Shown: positions 11,640 through 24,149, counted from the first letter of the stretch. The stretch is 64,000 nt of DNA from Ipomoea triloba (GCF_003576645.1 NC_044919.1:19831890-19895889), one strand, 5' to 3'. Translations and numbers: made by a program. Notes: generated by a model not told the origin, from the letters alone.

Positions 11640-11813
11640 CAGTTTCACCTTTTGAAGGTGAACACTTGGCTGTACTAGTTTAAGGATCTTCCCCCTGAGT
11701 TATTGATCCCTAAACCTCCTTATTCCTCCGTCTTGACTTGGTTGAACCTATGGCAACATATTCAAGTGGTTAAGGATCTTCCCCCTGAGTGAATGATCCC
11801 TAACCCTCCTTAT
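11640..11813. repeat. Direct repeat containing polypurine blocks next to the truncated LTR
   Basis: AAGGATCTTCCCCCTGAGT occurs twice (about 11682 and 11772). On the minus strand each is a purine-rich ACTCAGGGGGAAGATCCTT. It marks the deletion joint between LTR and envelope-like region. The stretch 11209-11639 has no supported gene. Confidence 0.6.
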
Positions 11814-12390
11814 CCCTCTGATTGGTGCATCTTCTATCCGTTGGTTGTGGAGTTCTGACGTGGCATCCACTTCCGGCTGTTCTATTTTCCCATAATACTC
11901 TGTCAGCACCTCCTTAATATTTTATCTCCATGATATTCTTTTTCTCCAAACTTAGATTACTTTATCTATGCGTGTTAACTGCCGTTCAGTTCATTGGAGA
12001 AGTGCTAGTCTATCGAGACCAAAAATTGATGTCTCGACTACTTGATGTCTCGATCTCTTGTCTCGAACTGGATTGATGTTTCAAGAGATTGCATCTCTCG
12101 AACTCTGCTTATGTCTCGAGACTTAGTTGATGTCTCGCAGACCCTTATTTCTCCAGTGATGTCTCGTGCCTTCCTCTGATCTATCTATAAGCTTACAACA
12201 CGAAACTTCTAAGATGTTCAAACAAGTTCACCTTAAGCTTAAATAAATTCCGAGTTGAGCTCAATTACCCGGTTGTATTTTCGCTCTTAGTTTACTTGTC
12301 GAACTTACATATATTTCCTATCTATCGAGACTTAGGGGATTGAACATTACATTTGGTATCATCAAAACCTATTACAGTATGTTCCTAACA
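11814..12390 (-). repeat. Truncated SIRE-type LTR (5' LTR of the minus-strand element)
   Basis: 577 bp matching 6652-7227 of the complete LTR, ending CCTAACA followed by the target duplication AAGAT at 12391-12395. The other 1085 bp of the LTR are absent. Confidence 0.85.
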
Positions 12391-12395
12391 AAGAT

Positions 12396-13910
12396 CTGTG
12401 TAATCCACGCACATTCGCCAATCGGGAAGCTTCGGCACAAGCACTACGTTGGCAAGCCAGTCCGGGTATTTTACCTCACGGATATGCTGTGCAGCCATCA
12501 AGGTTTCCACCTCCTTCTTAACGAATTCTCGTCGGTCTGCCGAGAGGTATCTTTTTTTCTGAATTACGGGTTTGTGGTTGGGGTTGACGGCCAGTCGGTG
12601 GCAAATGACCGACCGATCAACTCCCGGCATGTCTTCGGGGCCCCATGCAAATACCTTCTGATATTTTTGCAATTCCTGGATGATTTCTTGTTTGACTTTC
12701 TCAGCCAAACCCACTCCAATCTTTACCCGTCTCTCAGGGCGCGAAGGGTCAATCTCGATGTCTTCTAGTTCTACCGCCGGCTCGGGTCGGTCAAGATTCT
12801 TTAACTGTTCCTCCCGACTGGTGATAGCATGAATCCTCAGGTCCTTTTTCCCAATCTCTCGGCATGACTGTAAATAACAATCCCGGGAGGCCTTCTGGTC
12901 GCACCGAGCGATTCCGATCCCATTAGGAGTCCGGAATTTCAAATAAAGATGTTCCAGGGAGATGAGAGCACCCAGATCTTCTAATCTAGGTCGCCCTAGA
13001 ATCATATTATGGGAGCAGGATAGGTTGACTACTACAAATTCCATATCTATGCTTCGAAGGTTGGGAAAGGTCCCGATTTCAACCGGCAAGCGTATGGATC
13101 CTTCTGACTCAATCGAGTCCCCGGTAAAACCGGCCAAAGGTGTTTTCACAGGTTTTAGCTTGTTACGTTGTAACCCCAATCTCTCAAACACCTCTAGATA
13201 CAAGATGTTCACGCTACTCCCTGTGTCCACTAGAACTCTTCGGACTACCGTGCCATGGACGTCCATGGCAATAACCGAAGCATCCCGATGGGGGTGTTGG
13301 CTTCGGGGTAAGTCCTCATCGGTAAACAAAATGGGTTCTCGGCATACCTTTTTTAGACTATCGTCCCGACCGTAGATGGTCCCCACATATAGTTGCCGAG
13401 CCCAAGCTTTCCGAAAACCAGATGAGTCCCCTCCTTCCGGTCCTCCTACTATCATGTTGATAACAGGTTTGTGCTTCCAATTAGTCTCCTCTTCCTCAGA
13501 GGCGGGTTGTTTTCCTCGATCGGAGCGCGAATCTATTTTGTCGGAGCGCGGATGCCACCTCCATTGATTAGGTGGAGGTGGGGCACCCTTCTGTATCATG
13601 GCCTCTATTTCTTTGCGCAGGTAAAAACATTCCTCCGTGGTATGTGTAGTCGATCGGTGATATCGACAGTATTTCGACGGGGTCCCTCCCGGAGGTAAGA
13701 TCTCGGGCTGATCTCCAGGTTTCAGAGGTGGAGGGGGAGGTAAGGTGTCTTTTACCTCATGGGCCACGGTAAGGCGAGGGGGCGGAGCCCCCACCCTCTC
13801 AGCTCCTCGTCGAACCTCAGTGCGTCTAGGGCGCTCAGGTTCCGCTCGACTTCTGGAGTCAGCTTCTGATCGCTTAGCGCTGGATCCGGCAGCTTCTCGC
13901 TACCGTTTTT
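12396..13910 (-). pseudogene. pol: Tat-type protease and start of RT
   Basis: Starting near 13900 on the minus strand, the frame reads a basic linker, then a cysteine-histidine segment (YCRYHRSTTHTTEECFYLR), then an aspartic protease with V-D-T-G-S-S-V-N at about 13220 and the ILGRPRL flap-side motif, then the RT N-terminus ending RMCVDYTDL exactly at the SIRE insertion. The protein continues in the 5560-2615 segment. A frame change near 13917 and a stop near 13903 separate it from gag. Family identity is clear; the copy cannot make a polyprotein. Confidence 0.85.
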
Positions 13911-13913
13911 GTC

Positions 13914-15110
13914 TCACAGCCTCTTCCGTGTCTGCCTAACGACTGGCTCTTTGGATAGCCTCCACATATATGTCTTTGGGCGATCATTGTGAAGATCAAT
14001 AAATAATTTGCCCGCTCGGAGCGACTCCATGAAAAAGGTGATAGCCACTTGCTCGTCTAACCCCTCGATAGTTTGTAACTCTTTTTGCCAGCGAGCCAAA
14101 TACGTCTTCAAAGCTTCTCCCTCATCTTGATTGATTCCGCTCAAGTGGGTAAGATTGCGCTGCGGCTTGATGTTTACAGCGTAATGGGTAAGGAATCGGT
14201 CGGCTAAATCATTGAAGCACCAAATGGAACGGCCTGGCAGTGCCAAAAACCATTTTTGGGCGAGCCCCTTGAGAGTAGGGAGAAAAGCCTTGCACATAAG
14301 TGCCTCTTCCACCCCTAAGACTTGCATTTTGGCCTGATAACTGACCAGATGTTCTCGGGGATCCCCCGTCCATCGAAAGTAACATGTTCTGGGATTTTTA
14401 GGTCCGCGGGAGCCCGATAGTCCATAATTTCATCCACGAAGGGCGAGGAGGTTAATAGATTCTCAGCGGAAGGCCTCACTTTGCCTTCAAATTGATCATG
14501 TAGGTTTTGTAGTCTTCGCTCGAAGCCTTCCATTTGACTTCGGCGGTACTTAGGTTCCGCAGGGGATTCTGCGCTACTTTCCGATATAGCAGCCTGCACC
14601 CTCCGCCAAGCCGCCGCGGCTCGACGATCCGGGACTCCGCGCAGTGGGTTTTGAAACGGATTTCCCTAGGGGTCACTTAAGCGATCCATAACGGACCGAG
14701 CTACCTCCCGACGCCTGCCGTCTTCTCGACGGGAGGCTAGGTGATCCTCCCTGTGACGCCCTTTTTGCTCAGTAACTTGAGGGTTCGCGGTCCCTTCTCC
14801 CGTTGGTCGAACGGGATCGGTCTGATTGTTTGTGTCGAAGTTCTCAAGCCTTTATCTTTCAACCTCATTGATGACTTGAACTACAGTTTGTTCCAACTCC
14901 CCGGGTGGAGGTCGGTTACTTATCGTACCTTGACTGGATTCCCCGGTGTGCTGGGAAGTCTGCCGGCTCAAACGCCCCCTCAAGTCTTGGCCGTTTTGTC
15001 GTTCCAGTTGTTCTCTTAAATCGACTCCGCCGGAGGGTGCTCCATTGGGATGCCCTGATATCTGTTCTCTTAAGTCTTGACTGTTAGGTCGAGTTAGTTG
15101 TTCTCTTATA
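13914..15110 (-). pseudogene. gag: Tat-type gag, N-terminus truncated
   Basis: The minus-strand frame from 15110 to 14327 encodes a hydrophilic, Q/R/E-rich N-terminal region with repeated DLREQL, then the start of the capsid. A frameshift near 14365 moves to the frame 14327-13914 with the retrotransposon gag capsid core (LKGLAQKWFLALPGRSIWCF and TYLARWQKELQTIE). A stop near 14645 and another near 14850 also interrupt it. The N-terminus is cut off at about 15110, where sequence of another origin begins. Confidence 0.8.
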
Positions 15111-15112
15111 AT

Positions 15113-15623
15113 ATTCTTCTAGGATAAAAGAATCACTAGGCAAAAACATGGGATTCCCAAATTGAAAAGACGGGCAAGTTAAGGAACTGGCTTGGTAGAG
15201 TTGTGGTGAAAAAGCAGTTGTTGAATGGATCGGAGGTTGTGGTTCAAACATACTTGGTTGATATGGCTGTCATGGCTTGGGTTGAATTTCATATTTTAGC
15301 TGTTCTATCATGCCTTTGATAGAAGTAGTTTTATTGGCTTGGTATTGGAAATGAGCCTGAAGTGACTGGCCATAAGAGGGTCTTTCAAAGGGGAGTTGCT
15401 CCAACCTTTTCTCTAACATCTGGATTCTTGAATCAATCTTTGAGTAATACTCTCCAGATTTGTGGCTTAGATCAACAAGGTTTCTAGAGATTGTCTTAAG
15501 GGTCCGGTTCTAAGCTATTGCATTCTCCATCTGCCAATTCAAGGTTTGCTCTATGGGTTCTTGCTCTCTTAACTGTCCTGTTGGCAACCTCTCATTTGGA
15601 ACTAGTATCTTGGGAGTGTGCAT
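15113..15623 (-). pseudogene. Coiled-coil gag-like or pararetrovirus-like fragment
   Basis: Read on the minus strand from an ATG at 15623, about 170 codons stay in one frame with two in-frame stops. The product is hydrophilic with a heptad region after LNWQMENAIA and ends in a P/Q/S-rich tail. It does not continue the Tat gag. The style fits the virion-protein region of endogenous caulimovirid-like sequences or the gag of another retroelement. I cannot decide between them, and the copy is clearly decayed. Bases 15624-15704 add nothing. Confidence 0.35.
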
Positions 15624-15704
15624 AGAATTCCCTCCTCTAGGCTTTCAAAAATCACCATGGCTGGGACTGCTTGCTGGACTGGAATCTGGAACTGGACCAA
15701 TGTT

Positions 15705-16989
15705 TGTTTTATGAGGAATAAGAATCCTAGACTGCCACATATTGGGTAGTCTTAATTGTACTAAAAGTGATGGACCCAATATAAGATAGGCCGAATCCTT
15801 GATAGATTAGGAATAATAAGACTAATCCTATTGAAATTACTCTGATGTCTCGTGCTGGGTCTCCTTCTTGGGCTTCATTGATCCAATTGTTTTCTTTGGC
15901 CGGTCTATTTAGTCAACTTAATATACCATCCATCAATAATATTATTAAATATAATGCACTAGTTGAAAGTTAATATAAAACGACATCATTTTAGAAAAGT
16001 CTATATACGGTGAAAGTAACCCTTGTCCACGATATAATTTACCTTTCACATCAAAAATCCATTGTTCTTCTATCACATACTCAAGTATTCAGCCAATATT
16101 TCAACCTCCCTGTTAGGTAGGATCTAATAGATTATTCTAAACGTCCTAATTGTCAATTTTCACTTTCCTTACTTTAGACTCTGTTCATATTTCAACCAGA
16201 ATAGGGGAAGCATTTATTGTATTGTCTGTATAAATATTTTTCTTTTAAATGTATAATATAGAGCGTAATATATATATATACATAACATTTTCCTTACTTT
16301 TCTCCATATTGTTGTTTTAATTGTTCTAATAATTAAATAATTATAATTGTATATATATTTTTTAATGATGCGAAAAATTTCAATTCTAAAAAAATAAATT
16401 AATGTGACATGACACTTTTTATCAAACAACGAGCAATCCTCTTTCAATAAATATTTTCTTTTTGCATATTAAAATATAAAGCAGTAAATGATAAATACTT
16501 AAGTCAGAAATTTAATTGTAACACAAAAGCTAGCTAAACATTGAAAATTTGATCTCAAGACTAAACGCACATATGTTCTGACAAATAAAAATTTTATTCG
16601 AAATAAGAATTATTGTTTTTTTAAATTTAGTTGGTCCATTCAGTACTGAATAATTTAAAGTCGTACAAATACTAAAGTAAAATTAATTTAAAGGCGTACA
16701 TATATATACCGAATCCGAAAGCATGCAACAAATTAAATTTTTGTTTTTGAAATTCAATACCAGAAGGCATATTTTAGTCAATTTCCCTATTAATTTTATT
16801 ATTATATTCATTTTAATAATGCTGAATTTATAGAAGGAATTAAATTGTTGTGGACCTCTCAAATTATAATTATACCTCTTTCATATTTTATAAGTCCTAT
16901 TACTATAACTTGGTCAATTATATTTTTCTTTATTTTTAAAAATAATTTCTTTTTTTTTATTTGATTTTTTAATATTTAATAGAACTATT

Positions 16990-17045
<56 letters not shown>
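15705..17045. repeat. 1.3-kb duplicated segment, copy 1
   Basis: Matches 47619-48941 in the same orientation, about 32 kb away, with many substitutions and small indels. Both copies end in an (AT)n run. Shared landmarks include GGCCGGTCTATTTAGTCAAC and CCTCCCTGTTAGGTAGGATC. No ORF is conserved; the content is AT-rich intergenic or promoter-like DNA. The (TA)n tract is 16997-17045. Confidence 0.85.
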
Positions 17046-17048
<3 letters not shown>

Positions 17049-17180
17049 AAGAAATGCAGACAATCGGAATCTTTCATTAACTAAGCTCTCACTTTAATTT
17101 ACAATACATGTCATCAAGGATGGAGTTAGAAATTTTTTTCAGTGGGAGCGAAATATTAAAACAAAAGACATAGTTTAAAA

Positions 17181-17335
17181 AATGAAACACTTAAAGAAAT
17201 ATAGTCATAAATATTGTTAGATATAGAAGAAGCATAAAACACATCAAAATTTTAAAAATGAAACACTTAAAGAAATATAGTCAAAAATATTGTTAGATAT
17301 AGAAGAAACATAAAACACATCAAATTTTATAAAAA
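17181..17335. repeat. 76-bp direct duplication
   Basis: AATGAAACACTTAAAGAAAT occurs at 17181 and 17257 with 76 bp between copies and few differences. The surrounding stretch 17046-17750 is AT-rich and has no supported gene. Confidence 0.8.
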
Positions 17336-17753
17336 TATTCGTAACAAAATACTTATATATATATGTGTGTGTGTTAAAAAAGCTTTAAAGAAGCTACTAA
17401 AATCAACAAGGGGGATTCAAACCCTTACCCTACACATCTACCATCTTAACAAACTAAACACTTGTTTACTTGTATCTGTTTTCATATACTTATATCTAAA
17501 ACATGTACTATATATACATATATACATACAAAGGCTATATATGGGGTGGGGGGTAGGGTGAGTGGGGGTAGCTGCCCCCACTACCCCTACTATAGCTCCG
17601 TCTCTGCATGTCATCAAATATATACATAATACAATGTGTAATGGATATAATAATTATAGGTTTAACGATGGACCATTATGTTAGTTACACTAATAATACC
17701 CACTTATTATTTATTTATAACACTCCATCTTAGACATTATTTTATCATAATCA

Positions 17754-18035
17754 TGCCTCGTTAAAAACTTGCTAGAAAAACCCTATGGGAAAAACCTAGA
17801 CAAGAAACGAGTACAAGATATATGGGTAATATATTAAAATATATACATGCCTCATTATAAAACGTCACTAGGAAAACCATGTGGGAAAAAAACTAGTTGA
17901 TAAAAAGAGTATATGATATTTGTAAAATCATATATTACATTGGTTGCCTCATTAAAAACCTTATTAAGGAAAACCCCTGTGGGGAAAAACTTAGTTAAGG
18001 GAAAACGAGTGCAAGCGTGAACCATATCACCCTCT
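17754..18035. repeat. Three imperfect ~95-bp repeats
   Basis: CCTC(G/A)TTA(A/T)AAAC followed by GGAAAAC or AGAAAAAC and a GTGGGAAAAA-like block occurs three times, starting near 17754, 17849 and 17945. This motif is familiar from untranslated ends of plant retroelements, but I cannot assign the family. Confidence 0.6.
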
Positions 18036-18082
18036 TCCAAAAGTTGCTAGTTGACTTGCTTACATGACCGAAACACACACCA

Positions 18083-18415
18083 TTATCTGTTGTAACGTAA
18101 GCTACCATCATCATACCACTCAAAAGGTCTCATTTTGCCATCAACCAAACTTATTATTCTCTTGTTTAGTTCTGCATCTTCAGATTGTCCACTCTTGATC
18201 TCGTCAAACATAGATGGCAAAATTCTCATGCAATATAGTTTAATTTCAGCATCAACCTGACCTTGGTCTTTCACCTCAAGATTCAATCTTTGGAAAATCC
18301 TTGCATAGAAACGAGGTTTAGGAAGACGAAAAGGATTTCTCAACAAAAGGGTATTTGGTTCTTTAAAGAAGGTGGGATTCAACTTCAAGAGGGAACAAGG
18401 GGGTCTCGACTTCAA
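18083..18415 (-). CDS. Unassigned 110-codon ORF
   Basis: Open frame starting at an ATG at 18415 on the minus strand and ending LRYNR. The second half is charged and has a natural-looking composition (around LEVKDQGQVDAEIKLYCMR). I recognise no domain. It lies in decayed retroelement DNA to the left of a minus-strand primer binding site at 20546-20553, so it may be an internal fragment of that element. It could also be a relic exon. The stretch 18416-20545 has a more balanced base composition than its surroundings, suggesting old coding DNA, but stops interrupt all frames. Confidence 0.25.
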   Translation of the reverse strand: MKSRPPCSLLKLNPTFFKEPNTLLLRNPFRLPKPRFYARIFQRLNLEVKDQGQVDAEIKLYCMRILPSMFDEIKSGQSEDAELNKRIISLVDGKMRPFEWYDDGSLRYNR

Positions 18416-20545
18416 GCAGTCTCTTCAGCTTAACGATTCGATCATAACTCTTTGACCAATTGATGCTTCTTGTCCTTGCTTCTCACGCGTCTTTTATCCA
18501 AAATCTTCATCAGTTTTACTTCATAAGCTAAAGCCTCATTCACCTTTACTACTGTTGGAGGGATCCCATGCGACGAATCACGAATATCCTTCTTCAATAC
18601 GCTCTAAATTCTTGCCTTTAGTTGACAAACCCAACATAGGACTCACTTCTCAATTATTCCCTATTCAATCATTAGCGCCATGATTGCTCATCATCGACAT
18701 CATAGCATCTTGCTGGTATGAATCATCACATCATCATGCCCTCAAAGTCTTTTATGAACCAATGACTCTCGGGTCTAACTTAACCTTCTTGTCATTCTTT
18801 GCCATTCCTTTAATGGGTGAAGTTTTTGGCAGTATCTCCTTCTTTTTCTTCTTGGCGTTTGGTTGATTATCTATCATCAGGCTTCATTGACCTTGAGAAC
18901 AAACTTTACTTCCTTGTTGCACCTTAAAACATCAAGGCCTTAATACCAACGTATCACTTATACCTTCTTTAGCACCATGAATTCTTGGTCTTTTGATCAT
19001 ACAAAACCTTATAAGGAATCTTTCGTACACTGGACTAATAAACGTCATTGTAAGAAGATCCAATTGAACCTTAATATGCATCTCGCGATCCCTGCGGGCC
19101 TATAGCACAATTTCTTAACGCGTCTTCTCAGACTTTAATGGTTATTCCTGTTGATCATCCGTACTGAGTGAAGTGCGGTACTCAACCTCAGCCTTGTGCC
19201 TAGCACGGTCGATGACGTTTTCCAAGAGCATGATATAAGACAAAACCTCTCCTAGGATCAACATCTTGAAACGCTCCATGGTAAATTGCTACTTGCACCT
19301 CATGTCCCTCTTGTTAATTGCTTGGTAAACCAAATCCTGTTCACGACTAACGATCTTACGGTCTTTAAAAATGAATCAACTACAATCCAACTTTGTTCTC
19401 TATTACCTTTGTTAATGGCAAGTCTTCTACAAAGACCCATTGATATGCAATCCTACTTCACTGAGAGAAATCCAATGACTGAGCTAGTCCTTAAATTCAC
19501 TCCTGAAAGTCTTAATCTTTCGACAATTCAATATTCTAATCACAAGCCCAACTGCTTCTTGCTCCCTTCCTACTACCAGAATTCCTTCCTCAATTCCTTA
19601 TGCAAGTTATCACTTTCAAGGTGTACTAAATAGAGTGCACGATGTCCTTCCTTCGTAATTTTCTTCTTAATCCCTTCACGCTTCATAGGATTCGACAACT
19701 TGCTTATGGCGTTTCGTCTCGTCTTCGTGCATCTTAAAGGTCCAAGCTTTCCTTTCCACTTATCTTAATCTTCATTAAGTCCAAGTTCGCATTTATCAAC
19801 TTGTCCTTTCTTGCCTCTTCGAAGGTAAATCGAGCTACCTTAACATCTGTGCATCCCGACCTCACGTTCCAATTCTTCACGCTCCATCATTACCAAGCTT
19901 AGCGCGCACGAGACTCTTCACCATCAATTCGAAAGCATATACGTGGCATAATTTGACTCTTTCTTGGTGCGTTAGTGTCAACTCTTGCCATCCCCTCGCG
20001 ATAGAGGGTCTTTGAGCTCCAATCGCTTTCTTTGTCTTGCATCGGCCTTCAGTTGCACGAGACTTATTCTTCAGGTCTTGAGGTTAGCGAGGATCTTGCA
20101 AACGAGGCTACACAAGCGAAGACGCCAATCCCATGGAACGAAGGCTGCTACTGATAACTCTGAACCATGAGTAGATTAGCCCTCTTCATTTGATTGCCCA
20201 ATCATCTGGTTGTCTAGATGCATACGCCACTACCCTACTACTTTGATCCAATAGACATCCAAGCTCCTTTCTCTTGCTCTTAATCACATTCTTAATAAAT
20301 TCAAAATGACGGAACTACATAATAACGCATAAGAACATACCGGAGAAATGCACACTATCAGGGTGCAATAGCCACAACACATACTTAAAGCAACAAGATA
20401 TTAAAGCAAAAGCGCATCCTCACCATGGATCCTAAAAATCTCACAAACTAGGCATCCTAATTGACTTAAACTCTTAATGATAAACTCTTAAAGTCTCTAA
20501 ATTTCAACTCTTAGGGTCCCCCTACCTAGGCTCCAACATAGTCAT

Positions 20546-20553
20546 TGATACCA
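20546..20553 (-). other. Primer binding site remnant (initiator tRNA-Met type)
   Basis: On the minus strand TGGTATCA follows the LTR end (GGGGTGTTACA) after two bases. TGGTATCAGAGC is the usual plant initiator-Met primer site; only the first eight bases match. It sets the element's orientation: interior to the left, LTR to the right. Confidence 0.6.
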
Positions 20554-20795
20554 ACTGTAACACCCCTGATTCTAGACTGAAATATAGATAATAAAGATAG
20601 GAGAATAGTTCGATATATCTCAATTACTACTAAAAGATAGCAGAAGCGAAAACCAACATAACTGGGGTGTTATGCCACATCTAAGCCCAAACCTCGCCTA
20701 GATGCTAAGGCAGTCTACAAATCCATAAGTCATCAACCACCTAACCAAAATATTCGATTATTACATCCATAGGAGATCAAAACTAAGGCTCACAT

Positions 20796-23705
20796 TATAA
20801 CACCCCGGACCTACCTCCCCGTACATCCGAGGGAGTTACCGCCACACCTAGAGAGAGAGTTCTATCATTCCGCGATAAACCTCACTCTAGGTGCACAGGC
20901 TAAAGGGAACTCTTCTAACCATAACAGCCACCCAACAGTTGCTTACGCACTTAGATACATATCAGCTGTAAAAGCTTAACTAAGCAATATATACATACTT
21001 GCACTTATATATACATGAGTTTGCCCCTTGGGTCAAAATACAGATCAAGGGTCAACTACGACCCGACTAGCCATGTTTAGCCATCACTAAGGCTACAAAA
21101 AGTATGTACACAAAAAAAACTCCCAAGAACTCTACGTCTAGTCAATCATGCGGTACACAGGGCCGGTGAACTCTCCCCAGACCAGGTGCCACTCCCCCTC
21201 GTACCAGGTGATATGGTCCAAAAACCGAGAGGTGGTTATGACCATCGACCATTCCTCCCAGCAGTCCCGAGAACTAGGGTCCCAAGGGTAAGGGGAATGC
21301 ACTATGAACTCGAGGGGATCGCTACCCTCTAAAGGCTCTATGGGGTAAAAGCCATAAGTAGCCTGGATCTCATCCATAACAGGGCAAGAAACAAAAGGGG
21401 CCGACGGAGCCACAGGAGTATCTGGGCTGACGGGAGCTACAGGAGCATAACCAGGTGCGCATGGGTCTTCACCCTCCATCATCTGTATGTACACGTCATA
21501 ATCCATGCCTTCACAAACATACTCCGGTGAACTTCCAGAATTCACCGGGCTACAGGAACTGACACTAGATTGCATCTGTTAGGAACACAGTGAAGTGTAG
21601 TTAGCGCGACGGCTAAGTAAGGATATCCGCGGGTTATTCAAAACTAAATAAAGGTTTTGTAAAATTGTTACATGGAAACCCTATACCTTACTCATCGGCG
21701 GAGGTTCTACCTGCAACAGTTATAAATAGCAACTTGCACACACAATAGGCAAAATTCAATACCATCTCGAATCATTTTCCCTCTTGACGAGGTCATTTGA
21801 TAATCATTTACTTACCCAAAGAACGTATTGTTAAACATTTAAGCATACTAATAAGTAATGGAAAAACACAAATTCCACATTCTGCTCTTAATCGTTTTAC
21901 TTAAAAGAAATCTTTCCCTCACAAGGAAATTCTCATCACTTTTCACTTTTCAAAGAGAGAGATCACCCGTAACCTTTGAGTACTTAAATACTTGTCACAT
22001 CTCTCTTTCCCGTAGCTACGGCGTAACTACATTCGTATTTCAAAATTTCACTTGGTCCTAGATAGAAAGTGTAAGGCCTCTGGAGTTCTGTCTCCACTTT
22101 TGACCACTTGGATCGTTGAACTCGGGTTCAGTGGTCATCGCCCGGTCTAATACTGATCCCCTGGACTTATAGGAGCGTTGGAATGATTCCTAGCTAGCCT
22201 CACTAGGTTCATAAGAACGACACCTACCCGAACATAGAGTGACTATACTTAAGTGTGCACACCCCCGTGGGAGTATCTTTTCCTTCCGGGTGATATAGTA
22301 CTCGGCGAATAGACTTCGCCCACAGTATGAATGATCATACACATAACCATCATGCGGGAAATGCACTGTAAGCCCATCTTTATCCCGTAGGTTAACAAGG
22401 TCCTTCACCACTTTTACTAGAACTAAGGTTTGAAAAGCATTTTTCTACTTTTTCCCTTTCTTGCATCAAAAATATTTTTGGACGTACTTGGGTCAATCCC
22501 AATATTCGGAAATTGATTCCCCCTTTAACCAACTCCAGAAATTTTCTTTTCTTTTGCAAAACATTTGGATAGTACACTAATAACCTTTCACAATGGCAAT
22601 TCAAGTGTAACTATCATACACTTTCGACACCACATTTTTCACGTAGGTATCATACTTGACACATACATCTCAATGCATATAACATATACACTTCCCAACC
22701 TTAACATGGGCATAACACACAAAATACATTTATTCTTTACATGCACATAATACCACCTCCTTATAATATTTATAAGTTCACACATATGTAACACTACCTA
22801 CATAACACATGTGCCTAACTACGTAGCATTACACTTCTTATTAATTAACAACATATATATTTACGGTTTATACATACCATATGCTTACACTCAAAATGTG
22901 ACATTTTATACCATTTATATATATATGTATATGTATTCGGCACACACAACACACACACACATATATATATATATACGCACGACACACACACACCCATATA
23001 TATATACATACACGGCCCATACATATATATATACACATAAATACATAATTCTCCTTCTTCCTAGTATATGTACTCCTATCATATCCTTGCTATACAACTA
23101 AGGCATAATCTTCACATAACACATAGGTTTTCATGTACCCAAGTCAACAACAATTCATAACCTAGCTATCAATTATCTAGTTTCAAACAACCTCAACCAA
23201 TTAAAGGGATTCCTTACCTCAACCGGGTTACTAGTCTCGTAGAAGACTCTTGGAGTTGATTTTCCCCAATTTCACCTTAAAACCCTATAATTCCACCAAC
23301 AACATAACACACAATTTTAAGAAATCTTAACTTAGATTCATGTTCTAGGAGAGAAAATAAAGTTATTTACCGAATAAAATTGAAGTTTTACCGAAAAGCT
23401 TGAGACTTGTGTAGAAATTTTGGCTATGGAATGTGAAGCTCTAATGGAGAATGAAGATGATCTCACTCTCTCTCTTCTCCTTGAAATTTTGGCCAAAATG
23501 AAGAAGGAAGGGGAAAAATGGCTTTATATCTTAATCCACTTGGTTGACTAGTCTCCTCAACATGTGGTAAATAATCGCAGCTTATTACTAACTATTCTTA
23601 CTTATAATAATTCTTTTGAGGCATCGGGAGATCATCTCATGAATGCTATAGCCTAAAGAAATATTTTTCGAACCTTAATTTTAGTGGAATAGGTGAGGGG
23701 TTACA
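20796..23705 (-). mobile_element. Solo LTR (2.9 kb) of a chromovirus-type element
   Basis: The ends are TATAACACCCC (first G changed to A) and GGGGTTACA. CACAT occurs at both flanks (20791-20795 and 23706-23710) as a 5-bp target duplication. No second LTR, primer binding site or pol sequence is inside, so a solo LTR formed by LTR-LTR recombination is the simplest reading. On the minus strand a GATATAAAGCC box near 23530 could be the promoter. AT and GT/AC microsatellites occupy 22910-23040. The ORF 21138-21575 is described separately. Confidence 0.75.
21138..21575 (-). CDS. 145-codon ORF inside the solo LTR, function unknown
   Basis: An intact frame on the minus strand from ATG 21575 to a stop at 21138. 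The product is acidic with a P/A/V-rich middle (APVAPVSPDTPVAPSAP) and an aromatic C-terminal half rich in W and Y (WDPSSRDCWEEWSMV, then ITWYEGEWHLVWGEF). GC content is higher than in the rest of the LTR, and codon positions look coding. I know no domain like it. It lies downstream of the predicted LTR promoter on the same strand. It could be a captured host gene piece or an LTR-encoded protein of this family. Confidence 0.5.
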   Translation of the reverse strand: MQSSVSSCSPVNSGSSPEYVCEGMDYDVYIQMMEGEDPCAPGYAPVAPVSPDTPVAPSAPFVSCPVMDEIQATYGFYPIEPLEGSDPLEFIVHSPYPWDPSSRDCWEEWSMVITTSRFLDHITWYEGEWHLVWGEFTGPVYRMID

Positions 23706-24149
23706 CACATGCCATAAGTCTATAAGAAATAAATAAAAGCTAAACTCAAAAGAGGGCAAAACTAAAAAGTACTAGCACGCTCACAAGCTGGTCCATACCT
23801 GAAAACATTTTAGAATAATTAGCAAAGAACGCTAAGTAAAACCCCATTTACACTCGTAAAGGTTCAAACCAAAGACTCCTCAAGAGAACATAGTATCAAA
23901 GGACCAACTCCAAAATACCACAACATAATAAACTCAATAGCCAAGTACTCAAGATAAGAACATAACCTCAACAATTCAAGAAACAAGCGTAACAGTCAAG
24001 CAAACATATCCCAATGCTCATACACCAGGAAATACATATATACATCAATACATAATATAGGGTTTTAGGCTTATTTCCAATCTTACACCATTTCCAACCA
24101 AACACCAGTCTTTCCGGGTCACTAGTCCATCCGAAACACCAGTCCAACC

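Larger units (their letters stand above)
5566..12390 (-). mobile_element. SIRE-type Ty1/copia element, envelope-like ORF kept, gag and pol lost
   Basis: It is bounded by TGTTGG at 5566 and CTAACA at 12390 with AAGAT on both sides. On the minus strand the LTR begins TGTTAGAAACATACTG then TTTTGATGATACCAA and ends with CTATTCACCCACCCCCCT then GGGACCAACA, typical of SIRE/Maximus LTRs. The left LTR is full length (5566-7227). The right copy is only its first 577 bp (11814-12390). Between them is an envelope-like ORF on the minus strand and no gag, protease, integrase, RT or RNase H. SIRE elements place such an ORF between pol and the 3' LTR, so the deletion removed most of the 5' LTR plus gag-pol. 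Confidence 0.82.
1..15110 (-). mobile_element. Tat-type Ty3/gypsy retrotransposon, incomplete, split by a SIRE-type insertion
   Basis: Read on the minus strand the order is gag (15110-13914), protease (13900-12900), start of RT (12396-12700), then after the 5566-12390 insertion the rest of RT, RNase H, a second RNase H and integrase (5560-2615). A second RNase H domain and an antisense ORF after pol are hallmarks of the Tat lineage, and both are seen here. Neither LTR lies in the window: the 3' LTR should be left of base 1, and the gag end breaks off near 15110 where unrelated sequence begins. The element is dead, with frameshifts in gag, a stop between the RT and integrase segments, and the large insertion in RT. 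Confidence 0.85.

Noticed and set aside
12962..13375. 137-codon plus-strand ORF
   Set aside because: It is the antisense shadow of the Tat protease region.
22811..23101. Tyr/Ile-rich ORFs on both strands
   Set aside because: They translate AT and AC microsatellites inside the solo LTR.
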